This document shows positions 1 through 5,910 of a stretch of 6,471 bases of DNA, piece by piece; within the stretch, counting starts at the first letter, position 1, and every line of letters begins with the position of its first letter. The DNA is from Leucobacter sp. (GTDB lineage: Bacteria; Actinomycetota; Actinomycetes; Actinomycetales; Microbacteriaceae): NCBI GenBank assembly GCA_012510755.1, contig JAAZHL010000231.1, positions 1 through 6,471 of the forward strand, read 5' to 3'. The notes beneath the pieces were generated by a model, which was not told the DNA's origin, did not search any database, and saw nothing but the letters and a program-made list of their open reading frames with translations. The position numbers and the translations under genes are program-made.

Positions 1-217
1 CCAAAATGCCGATGAGCGTTGATTTGCCAGCCCCGTTCTCACCGAGCAGGCAGTGTATCTCGCCCCCACGCACCTCAAGACTCACCGAATCATTCGCCCG
101 CACCTCAGCGAATGTTTTTGTGAGCCCTGTCACGCGCAACAGCGGCCCGGCTACAGGTTCGGGCGCCGAAGTCGCCGGTGCCAGAGGCTCGGTTGGGTGC
201 AGCGGTCGATCGGTCAT
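1..217 (-). CDS. ABC transporter ATP-binding protein, BMP-type importer (N-terminal part; runs off left edge)
   Basis: Only the first 72 codons are in the window, read leftward from ATG 215-217. The segment ends in a clear Walker A motif, GENGAGKST at residues 59-67. Before it, RVTGLTKTFAEVRANDSVSL (28-47) is the usual first strand and A-loop region of sugar/nucleoside-type ABC ATPases. In such importers this cytoplasmic subunit hydrolyses ATP to drive uptake. The gene begins 11 bases after the stop of the BMP binding-protein gene, so the two are very likely co-transcribed and encode one importer. Residues 1-26 form a Pro/Ala-rich extension before the conserved fold. No Shine-Dalgarno site precedes the ATG, so translation may be coupled to the upstream gene, or a start nearer codon 27-29 (TTG or GTG) may be used. 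The fold is certain from what is visible; the substrate is inferred from the neighbour. Confidence 0.9.
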   Translation of the reverse strand, partial: MTDRPLHPTEPLAPATSAPEPVAGPLLRVTGLTKTFAEVRANDSVSLEVRGGEIHCLLGENGAGKSTLIGIL

Positions 218-228
218 TTGGGTTTGGG

Positions 229-1323
229 TTATGCGCCGTGGGCGTCGATCACTGCCTGCACCGCGGCCTTGTCTTCTGCCCGCACCACACGCACCTCTCC
301 ACTCGCCAGTTGCTCGCTCGCGGCAGCAACTGCGGCCGTGATCTCAGCCGTGAACTGCGGCCCCGCTTGTAGGGTGAGCCCGCCGTTCGCCACAGTCAGC
401 TCATAGGTTTTCGTGCCAAACGTACCCGCCTCAATGTCTTTGATCGCCAGCACGTAGGTGTCGGTGAAGTTCCACAGCACCGAGGCGAACACAGTCTCAG
501 GCTCGTCCACAATTTCGCTCACGTCACCGATGGTGGCGATGTACGAGATCGGGTAGTCAGTTTGCGCGGTTTCGATGGCTTGCAGGTAGCCGATCGTCGC
601 GCCGTCGCCCATTCCCATGATGACGTCGGCGCCCTGCGCGATCACCTGATTCATGACGTTGGTGCCACCTGCGGAGTCGCCATAGTTTGCTGGACCAACG
701 TAGGCGATCACGATCTTCACATCGGGCCGTGCACTGTAGGCGCCCTGCGCAAACCCACCAGCCATCAAGAACCAATTCATGTTTTCTGCTGAGGCGACCA
801 CGCCGATTGTGCCGGTCTGCGAGTGCAGCGCGGCCGCTACCCCCGCGAGATATGCGCCCTCTTGCGGCTGCGGCACAGCCGTGGCAACTTTGCCCGGCAC
901 GTTGTTCTCAAAGTCAACGACCAGCGTCGGCACACCGGTTTGCAGGCCGACCCGGTGGCCTGCCGCATTGAATCCGCTGGCGTGTGCAATCACCAGACCG
1001 TTGTTCGCCCCGGCCACCTGGGTCAGAATCGTTTCAGTGTTGTCATAGCCGACGTTCGAATGTTCATCGAGTTCGATACCGAGCGTTTCTGCGGCAGCGC
1101 GTGCGGCCTGCAGGCCCTGCTGGTTCCACCCGTGATCAGATTCTTTCTCGGGGGTGACGATGGCGACCTGTGCGACGCTGGCGCCCGCGGCCGAATCTTG
1201 CCCACCTGACTGTTCTGCACCGCGCCCCGCACACCCAGCGCTGCACAGGAGCGCGGCGGTTGCCACGAGAGCCAACCCCAGTCGAGCTCCGAACGCAAAC
1301 CGCTTCACGTTGTGTGTGCTCAT
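229..1323 (-). CDS. BMP-family ABC transporter substrate-binding lipoprotein
   Basis: A 364-residue protein of the Bmp/PnrA family (basic membrane protein; periplasmic-binding-protein fold). These proteins capture nucleosides or related small molecules outside the membrane and hand them to an ABC permease. The N-terminus is a lipoprotein signal: basic residues near K7-R14, a hydrophobic stretch at 15-29, and a probable lipid-anchored Cys31 in the context CSAGC. Ser at -3 and Cys at -4 make this lipobox slightly atypical. A Gly/Ser/Gln-rich linker (33-49) leads into the first strand, VAIVTPE (53-59). Family-type motifs follow: DHGWNQQG (63-70), EGAYLAG (155-161) and GADVIMGMGDGATIG (231-245). 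ATG 1321-1323 is supported by a GAGGGG site eight bases upstream. The ABC ATPase gene follows after 11 bases. A purine nucleoside ligand is the family's best-known case, but the ligand here is not determined. Confidence 0.93.
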   Translation of the reverse strand: MSTHNVKRFAFGARLGLALVATAALLCSAGCAGRGAEQSGGQDSAAGASVAQVAIVTPEKESDHGWNQQGLQAARAAAETLGIELDEHSNVGYDNTETILTQVAGANNGLVIAHASGFNAAGHRVGLQTGVPTLVVDFENNVPGKVATAVPQPQEGAYLAGVAAALHSQTGTIGVVASAENMNWFLMAGGFAQGAYSARPDVKIVIAYVGPANYGDSAGGTNVMNQVIAQGADVIMGMGDGATIGYLQAIETAQTDYPISYIATIGDVSEIVDEPETVFASVLWNFTDTYVLAIKDIEAGTFGTKTYELTVANGGLTLQAGPQFTAEITAAVAAASEQLASGEVRVVRAEDKAAVQAVIDAHGA

Positions 1324-1331
1324 CTATTTTG

Positions 1332-1337
1332 CCCCTC
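1332..1337 (-). promoter_or_regulatory. Ribosome binding site of the BMP lipoprotein gene
   Basis: Read on the minus strand this is GAGGGG, eight bases before ATG 1321-1323. It is one of only two good Shine-Dalgarno sites in the window and fixes the start of the BMP gene. Confidence 0.7.
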
Positions 1338-1351
1338 ACCGGTAAGAAGTC

Positions 1352-1371
1352 ACCGCATCATCGCGTGCGGT
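1352..1371 (-). repeat. Inverted repeat in the BMP gene leader
   Basis: The arms ACCGCA and TGCGGT (6 bp, perfect) flank an 8-base loop. The repeat lies 28 bases upstream of the BMP start codon, so in mRNA it would be a short hairpin in the 5' leader if transcription starts above it. It has no T-run, so it is not an obvious terminator. Function is unknown. Confidence 0.4.
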
Positions 1372-1379
1372 CTATGTAT

Positions 1380-1392
1380 TGATTCTTAATCA
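1380..1392. promoter_or_regulatory. AT-rich palindrome upstream of the BMP operon, possible operator
   Basis: TGATT-CTT-AATCA is a perfect palindrome with 5-bp arms about a 3-base centre. It sits in an unusually AT-rich patch of the 109-base gap between the small lipoprotein gene and the BMP gene, where a promoter for the transport operon would be expected. I could not assign convincing -10 and -35 boxes. A role as a repressor or activator site for the importer is inference from position and symmetry only. Confidence 0.35.
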
Positions 1393-1432
1393 CCCGAATG
1401 CAGTAGACCACGATCACGTCAGAGTCGCACCA

Positions 1433-1912
1433 TCATGGTCTGTTGGGGGTGCCTGCATCAAAGGCTTGCTGGTCTTCAAATGTTGCCGTGTCGCTATAGA
1501 AGGCCCATTGGTAGCATGAGTCGGCAACCGGGTCACGGCCAAGCTCGCCGATGCAGATCATGTCGCGGTAGCGATCCTCGCCACGCTCATCAAAGTGCAC
1601 GCGACACAACACGCGAAATGTATGCTCGCTCACCGCAGCATCCGTTTGCGTGAGGTCAAGCTCATCTGCCTGTACGAGGTTGGCCGAGGGCAGCCAGCAC
1701 TCGGTGTACGTGTGCAGAAAGTCTTCTGGCGCGCCGTGTGCGTTCTCGGCATCGTTTGCCGCGATGCCTGCGAGTTGGGTGAGCGCGGTGCGGTCGTCGG
1801 CCGTCACATCGGTTGAGGCAGTGCATGCGTTCAACGCCATACACGCACCAAGCGCCATGACACCACTCACCAGCGTCCGCCCGTGAAGCCTCACACTTCT
1901 AGCGAATTTCAC
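1433..1912 (-). CDS. Small four-cysteine lipoprotein of unknown function
   Basis: I do not recognise a family. Read from GTG 1910-1912 it has 159 residues: a basic n-region (KFARSVRLHGR), a hydrophobic stretch, and a good lipobox, LNAC, with Cys30 as the lipid site. The mature part is about 130 residues, acidic, and contains four cysteines (72, 103, 120, 133) in contexts ECW, LCR, ICI and SCY. They could form two disulfides outside the membrane. The frame stays open to ATG 1970-1972, 15 bases after the mqo stop. That start would place 20 extra residues before the signal peptide, making its n-region too long, and has no Shine-Dalgarno site, so I prefer the GTG. However, a 7-bp inverted repeat ends one base before the GTG, which leaves the start open. 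The gene reads the same way as mqo and may be co-transcribed. Its job is unknown. Confidence 0.72.
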   Translation of the reverse strand: MKFARSVRLHGRTLVSGVMALGACMALNACTASTDVTADDRTALTQLAGIAANDAENAHGAPEDFLHTYTECWLPSANLVQADELDLTQTDAAVSEHTFRVLCRVHFDERGEDRYRDMICIGELGRDPVADSCYQWAFYSDTATFEDQQAFDAGTPNRP

Positions 1913-1913
1913 T

Positions 1914-1940
1914 CGGCCGAACCCCGAAAGATATCGGCCG
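1914..1940 (-). repeat. Inverted repeat just before the GTG of the small lipoprotein gene
   Basis: The arms CGGCCGA and TCGGCCG (7 bp, perfect) surround a 13-base loop that contains the only weak Shine-Dalgarno-like run (CGGGG). If the gene starts at GTG 1910-1912, the RNA stem would end one base before the start codon and hold the ribosome site in its loop. If the gene starts at ATG 1970-1972, the repeat lies inside the coding region and may mean nothing. Confidence 0.4.
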
Positions 1941-1965
1941 CCCTGCAACAGCCCGTGGTGGGCAC

Positions 1966-1978
1966 CCAACATGGTTGG
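1966..1978 (-). repeat. Short hairpin over the alternative ATG of the small lipoprotein gene
   Basis: CCAAC and GTTGG (5 bp, perfect) flank a three-base loop. On the minus strand the loop is CAT, and the alternative start ATG 1970-1972 straddles the loop and the stem. It lies just after the mqo stop and has no T-run, so it is at most a weak structure between the two genes. Confidence 0.3.
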
Positions 1979-1987
1979 TCGAAGCGA

Positions 1988-3481
1988 CTATGCGACTGCG
2001 CGGGTCTCGGTGAGGCCGAGCACTTTGCCGGTCTCTGCGAGCGAGGCCGCCGTCGCTTCGGCGTCATGGTTGAGACCCTTGCCGTAGGCCGGAATGTGCT
2101 GCTGCACCACCGGCAACCACTCAGTCTCAAACTTCTCGGGAAAGCACTGTTGCATGACATCGAGCATGGCGTGCACCGCAGTGGATGCGCCCGGTGATGC
2201 ACCGAGCAGACCTGCGATGGAGCCCTCACCACCGGTGATGACTTCGGTGCCAAACTGCAGCACACCACCCTTTTCAGGGTCTTTCTTCATGACCTGCACG
2301 CGTTGACCTGCGGTGATCATGTGCCAATCGCTGCCCTTAGCTGACGGCAAGTACTCGCGCAACGTTTCGAGTTGCTGCTCGCGTGACGCGAAAACCTCAC
2401 CAAGCAGGTATTTCTCAAGTGAGAATTCGGTGAGCCCAACTTTGAGCATCGGGCCGAGGTTGTGGGCACGAATAGAGCCGGGCAGATCCCACCACGACCC
2501 CTTCTTCAAAAAGTTGGGGCTGAAGCCCGCATAGGGGCCAAAGAGCAAGCTGGTCTGCCCGTCGACGACGCGGGTGTCGAGGTGCGGTACCGACATTGGT
2601 GGCGCGCCAACCGCAGCCTTGCCGTAAACCTTTGCCTGGTGCTTGCTCACGACCTCGGGGTTGTCGCAGCGCAAGAACTTGCCACTGATCGGGAAACCGC
2701 CATAGCCGCGAATCTCGGGAATGCCCGATGACTGCAGCAGTGACAGGGCGCCACCACCAGCGCCCACAAACACGAAGCGAGCGTTGAGCTGAGTCACACC
2801 GTAACCCGAACGGTTGCGCACGTCGATGTTCCAGGTGCCGTCGCTGAGCCGACGCAGTTTGGTTGCCTCTTGACTCAGGCGCAAGTTGGCCCCTGCTGCG
2901 ACGAGGTGGTCGATCAGTTGACGCGTGACCGCACCGAAATCCACATCGGTGCCGCGCGTCGACCGCGTCGCAGCGAAGACCTGATCTTTCTCGCGACGTT
3001 CAACGAGCAGCGGGGTCCATTCGGCGATCTGGGCAGCGTCTTCGCTGTATTCCATATCGGCGAAAAGCGGCTCTTGCTTCAAAATCTCAAACCGACGACG
3101 CAAATATTCGACGTTCTTCTCGCCGTGCACAAAGGTCATGTGCGGGGTCGCATTGATGAAGCTTGTCGGCTCACCGAGCACCCCAGCCTCGACTAACGCC
3201 GCCCACCACTGACGTGACAGCTGAAACTGTTCGTTGATCTCAATGGCCTTAGCCGGGTTGAGGCTGCCGTCTTCGCCCTCAGGCATGTAGTTGAGTTCGC
3301 ACAGCGCTGCGTGGCCGGTGCCAGCGTTGTTCCATGCGTTGCTCGACTCGGTCGCAACCTCTTCGCGAGATTCGATGATCTCAATAGACCAGTCTGGCTG
3401 CACCTGCTTGATGAGGGTGCCAAGAGTGGCGCTCATGATGCCGCCGCCAATGAGTGCTACGTCAACCGTGTTATTGCTCAC
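1988..3481 (-). CDS. mqo: Malate:quinone oxidoreductase
   Basis: A 497-residue FAD enzyme of the usual family length. Mqo is a peripheral membrane protein that oxidises malate to oxaloacetate and passes electrons to the quinone pool, replacing or bypassing NAD-dependent malate dehydrogenase in the TCA cycle. The N-terminus carries the FAD-binding strand-turn-helix ALIGGGIMSATLG (9-21), with Glu37 ending the second strand. Family signatures follow: SSNAWNNAGTGHAALCELNY (46-65), TRGTDVDFG (175-183), VFVGAGGGALSLLQ (237-250), GFPISGKFLR (262-271), AGQRVQVMKKD (391-401) and LLGASPGAST (425-434). The start is GTG 3479-3481, chosen because the FAD strand begins only five residues later. No Shine-Dalgarno site is seen. 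A TAGAAT box lies eight bases upstream, so the mRNA may be leaderless. radA ends 20 bases upstream on the same strand. No frameshift or missing motif was noticed. Confidence 0.97.
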   Translation of the reverse strand: MSNNTVDVALIGGGIMSATLGTLIKQVQPDWSIEIIESREEVATESSNAWNNAGTGHAALCELNYMPEGEDGSLNPAKAIEINEQFQLSRQWWAALVEAGVLGEPTSFINATPHMTFVHGEKNVEYLRRRFEILKQEPLFADMEYSEDAAQIAEWTPLLVERREKDQVFAATRSTRGTDVDFGAVTRQLIDHLVAAGANLRLSQEATKLRRLSDGTWNIDVRNRSGYGVTQLNARFVFVGAGGGALSLLQSSGIPEIRGYGGFPISGKFLRCDNPEVVSKHQAKVYGKAAVGAPPMSVPHLDTRVVDGQTSLLFGPYAGFSPNFLKKGSWWDLPGSIRAHNLGPMLKVGLTEFSLEKYLLGEVFASREQQLETLREYLPSAKGSDWHMITAGQRVQVMKKDPEKGGVLQFGTEVITGGEGSIAGLLGASPGASTAVHAMLDVMQQCFPEKFETEWLPVVQQHIPAYGKGLNHDAEATAASLAETGKVLGLTETRAVA

Positions 3482-3489
3482 GAGACTCG

Positions 3490-3495
3490 ATTCTA
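3490..3495 (-). promoter_or_regulatory. Candidate -10 box for leaderless mqo transcription
   Basis: On the minus strand this reads TAGAAT, five of six matches to TATAAT, with eight bases between it and the mqo GTG. Transcription would then begin at or next to the start codon. It lies in the 20-base gap after radA. No good -35 box was found about 17 bases further upstream, inside the end of radA. Confidence 0.45.
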
Positions 3496-3501
3496 GCCCT
3501 G

Positions 3502-4824
3502 TCAGTTGAGTGCTCGCTGCCTGGCGACTCGAAGTGTGCCGGCATCAGCGTCAATAAGGCGTGCATACCCGAGCCGGTGAGCTTCTTTGGTTCGCACAGC
3601 GGCACCCGTGACCGGTCGAATTTCGCCAGCCAGGCTCAGCTCACCCACGGCCGCAAGATTGTGCGCGAGCGGCTGGTCGATGACCGCCGACAGCACCGCC
3701 AGCGCAATTGCAAGATCTGCTGCGGGCTCAACCAGACGCACCCCTGCAACGGTTGACACATAGACATCTTTATCGTGCAGCTTCACGCCGAGACGGCGCT
3801 CAAGCACTGCAAGAATCATTGCCACCCGCGCCGAATCTACACCGCTCGTGACTCTGCGAGGGTTGGGGGTGGCACTCGCTGCCACCAGGGCCTGCACCTC
3901 GACCGGTAAGGCGCGGCGCCCCTCGAGTGTGATCGTTGCGCACGTTCCGCTGACGGGGTCGCTGCCTCGGCTCAAAAAGAGGCCCGAGGGGTCGGGCACT
4001 TCAGCGATGCCCGAACTAGTCATTTCAAAGCACCCCACCTCATCAGTGGGGCCATAGCGGTTCTTCAAGGTGCGAAGAAATCGCAACGCGCTTTGCCGGT
4101 CACCCTCGAAGTGGCACACCACATCGACCAAGTGTTCAAGCAGCCGCGGCCCAGCCACGCTGCCGTCTTTGGTGACATGCCCCACCAGCACGACTGGCAC
4201 GCTGCGAGCTTTCGCTTCACGAATGAGCGCACTGGCCACCTCGCGCACTTGCGCAGGGCCGCCAGCGCCACCCTCGACTTGATCGCTGGCAAGAGTTTGC
4301 ACGGAGTCAATGATGACAAGGTCTGGCGTGACTGCTTCGATGTGGCCAAGCACCGTGCCAAGGTCGTTCTCGCTCGCAAGATAGAGCGTGTCATGCAGTG
4401 CGCCGGTGCGCTCGGCGCGCATGCGAACCTGACCGACCGACTCTTCACCACTGGCATACAGCACCCGCCCGCCACTGGCCGCAACGCGTGCTGCGACGTC
4501 AAGCAGCAACGTTGACTTGCCGACCCCAGGCTCACCAGAAAACAGCACTGCCGCGCCCGGCACAATGCCGCCACCGAGCACCCGGTCAAGCTCACCGATG
4601 CCGCTCGGCCGATGGGCAACCGCCTCGCCGACGAGCTGAGTAATAGGCCTCGCCTCGCGACCGCTGCTGGGCACCGTCGCCCGAACGGTCTTGCCAAGTG
4701 TCGCACCTGCCCCACCGCGCTCAGCGACAGTGCCCCACTGCTGACACTCGCCACAGCGACCGACCCATTTTGGGGCCTGCCAACCGCATTCAGAGCAGAC
4801 GTATGAGTTGCTTGTCTTCGCCAT
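3502..4824 (-). CDS. radA: DNA repair protein RadA (Sms)
   Basis: A 440-residue cytoplasmic RecA-like ATPase, slightly shorter than the 450-480 residues common in the family. RadA helps process recombination intermediates by branch migration alongside RecA. Domains in order: a C4 zinc finger (Cys10, Cys13, Cys24, Cys27); a linker; the ATPase core with Walker A GEPGVGKST (97-105), the EES segment (127-129) and Walker B VIIDSVQT (170-177); the RadA signature KNRYG (254-258); and a C-terminal Lon-like domain from about residue 300, which in RadA lacks protease function and has EPAADLAIAL where Lon carries its catalytic serine. ATG 4822-4824 puts the zinc finger ten residues in, as usual. No Shine-Dalgarno site precedes it, but a TAGTGT box lies six bases upstream, so the message may be leaderless. 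It diverges from the DUF808 gene, and mqo follows 20 bases downstream. Confidence 0.97.
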   Translation of the reverse strand: MAKTSNSYVCSECGWQAPKWVGRCGECQQWGTVAERGGAGATLGKTVRATVPSSGREARPITQLVGEAVAHRPSGIGELDRVLGGGIVPGAAVLFSGEPGVGKSTLLLDVAARVAASGGRVLYASGEESVGQVRMRAERTGALHDTLYLASENDLGTVLGHIEAVTPDLVIIDSVQTLASDQVEGGAGGPAQVREVASALIREAKARSVPVVLVGHVTKDGSVAGPRLLEHLVDVVCHFEGDRQSALRFLRTLKNRYGPTDEVGCFEMTSSGIAEVPDPSGLFLSRGSDPVSGTCATITLEGRRALPVEVQALVAASATPNPRRVTSGVDSARVAMILAVLERRLGVKLHDKDVYVSTVAGVRLVEPAADLAIALAVLSAVIDQPLAHNLAAVGELSLAGEIRPVTGAAVRTKEAHRLGYARLIDADAGTLRVARQRALN

Positions 4825-4826
4825 GC

Positions 4827-4841
4827 AGCGACACTATCGCT
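4827..4841. promoter_or_regulatory. Inverted repeat over the putative radA promoter
   Basis: AGCGA-CACTA-TCGCT has perfect 5-bp arms and overlaps the candidate radA -10 box. A protein bound here would cover the RNA polymerase site, so an operator role is possible. It does not match the actinobacterial LexA box (TCGAAC-N4-GTTCGA). Confidence 0.3.
4831..4836 (-). promoter_or_regulatory. Candidate -10 box for leaderless radA transcription
   Basis: On the minus strand this reads TAGTGT, fitting the TANNNT form common in actinobacteria. Only six bases separate it from ATG 4822-4824, so the first transcribed base would be about the A of the start codon. No clear -35 box is visible. Confidence 0.4.
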
Positions 4842-4861
4842 TACTGGTGACATTACAGACC

Positions 4862-4875
4862 GGTGAGAGTTCACC
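4862..4875. promoter_or_regulatory. Inverted repeat in the radA / DUF808 divergent region
   Basis: GGTGA-GAGT-TCACC has perfect 5-bp arms. A further GGTGA half-site lies at 4846-4850, 16 bases from the first arm. The site lies between the two divergent genes and just upstream of a possible rightward -10 box, so it could be an operator. No known regulator motif is recognised. Confidence 0.3.
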
Positions 4876-4896
4876 CCGGCGACGCGTGGTGCCAGC

Positions 4897-4902
4897 TAGA
4901 GT
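4897..4902 (+). promoter_or_regulatory. Possible -10 box of the DUF808 gene
   Basis: TAGAGT fits the TANNNT pattern and would start a transcript near 4909, giving a leader of about 50 bases with a ribosome binding site. No -35 box is evident, so this is a weak assignment. Confidence 0.25.
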
Positions 4903-4946
4903 GAACACACGCAGAACGTGGCTAGGCGATCCTGGTCAAAACTATT

Positions 4947-4952
4947 GAAGGG
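4947..4952 (+). promoter_or_regulatory. Ribosome binding site that fixes the DUF808 start
   Basis: GAAGGG lies seven bases before GTG 4960-4962. It supports this start over the upstream in-frame GTG at 4918-4920, which has no such site. Confidence 0.65.
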
Positions 4953-4959
4953 CACCCCC

Positions 4960-5910
4960 GTGAGCTCAAGCTTTTTTGCACTGCTCGATGACATCGCCGT
5001 GCTCGCAAAAGCTGCAGCGGCTTCAATTGACGACGTGGTCGCTGGTGCCGCAAAGGCCTCAGCGAAGTCTGCGGGTGTCGTCATCGATGACGCCGCCGTC
5101 TCACCGCAATACGTGCAAGGCATCAACCCAAAGCGTGAGCTGCCAGTGGTGTGGAAGATCACCCGCGGTTCGCTGATCAACAAAGTCTTCATCATTGCGG
5201 GCATCATGCTGTTGAGCACGGTCGCTCCGTGGGTATTCGCATGGCTGCTCTTAGCCGGAGGCACCTACCTCGCCTATGAGGGTGCCGAGAAAGTGAGGCA
5301 CTGGGTCAAGTCACGCAATGGTGACGCACACACGGTCGAACAGGTAGTCGCGCGCACCGAAACCGACGAGAAGCAGATCGTTGCCAGCGCGACCCGCACC
5401 GACCTCGTGCTATCAGTCGAGATCATGCTGATCTCGCTCACCAATATCGACGCTGAGTCGTGGGGCATTCGTCTGGCCACCCTGATTGTGGTCGGGCTCT
5501 TGATGACGCTCGCCGTCTATGGCACCGTGGCAGTGCTCGTAAAGATGGACGACGTCGGTTTTTGGTTGCGTCGACGACGCCCGCGTGCGCTCAAAGTGCT
5601 CGGCACGTGGCTGGTGAAGGCGATGCCCGGCGTGTTCAAGGGCTTGACGATCATTGGCACGCTCGCCATGTTGTGGGTCGGCGGCCACCTTTTGATCGTG
5701 AACCTTGCCGAAGTTGGTGTGCCCTGGTTCTACGCGCTAGTGCACAGCATCACCGTAGCCGTGTCAGCCCCTGCCATCGTGATCTGGCTGATCGACAGCG
5801 TGCTCTCAGCGATCTTTGGTTTGGCGTGGGGAATGGTGGCCGTCGGTGTGCTCTGGGCGTTCGCACGCCTACGTTTTCGGCGACCAAGCGTGCACACGGG
5901 TGGTCACTAG
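4960..5910 (+). CDS. DUF808 / YedI-like multi-pass inner membrane protein
   Basis: A 316-residue membrane protein of the DUF808 family (E. coli YedI type), whose function is not established. The family's conserved front end is present: SSFFALLDDIAVLAK (3-17), a small-residue helix with a DD pair (43-44), RELPVVWKITRGSLINK (59-75) and YEGAEK (106-111). Hydrophobic segments lie at about 73-92, 93-106, 170-194, 228-250, 257-278 and 280-300, with basic loops between (RRRR 204-207) and a basic tail. GTG 4960-4962 is chosen because it gives the family's usual N-terminus and sits seven bases after GAAGGG. Starting at GTG 4918 would add 14 residues not expected in the family. The gene diverges from radA and ends tail to tail with the DUF4097-type gene, sharing the bases CTAG. 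Family membership is recognised from the motifs; no substrate or partner can be named. Confidence 0.9.
   Translation: MSSSFFALLDDIAVLAKAAAASIDDVVAGAAKASAKSAGVVIDDAAVSPQYVQGINPKRELPVVWKITRGSLINKVFIIAGIMLLSTVAPWVFAWLLLAGGTYLAYEGAEKVRHWVKSRNGDAHTVEQVVARTETDEKQIVASATRTDLVLSVEIMLISLTNIDAESWGIRLATLIVVGLLMTLAVYGTVAVLVKMDDVGFWLRRRRPRALKVLGTWLVKAMPGVFKGLTIIGTLAMLWVGGHLLIVNLAEVGVPWFYALVHSITVAVSAPAIVIWLIDSVLSAIFGLAWGMVAVGVLWAFARLRFRRPSVHTGGH

Noticed and set aside
53..406. Rightward open frames opposite the ABC ATPase and the BMP gene end
   Set aside because: They are antisense to two genes with clear family motifs and have no ribosome site or recognisable product.
1324..1432. Purine riboswitch upstream of the BMP operon
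   Set aside because: The gap contains short inverted repeats but not the three-helix layout and conserved loops of the purine aptamer.
1406..1440. Possible terminator after the small lipoprotein gene (GACCA...TGGTC with inner pairing)
   Set aside because: The stem includes a wobble pair, has a large loop, overlaps the stop codon and is not followed by a T-run, so it does not qualify as an intrinsic terminator.
4065..4874. Long open frame (about 269 codons) on the minus strand overlapping radA
   Set aside because: It lies in another frame of the same strand across the radA zinc-finger and ATPase region. RadA has every family motif, and this frame shows none of its own.
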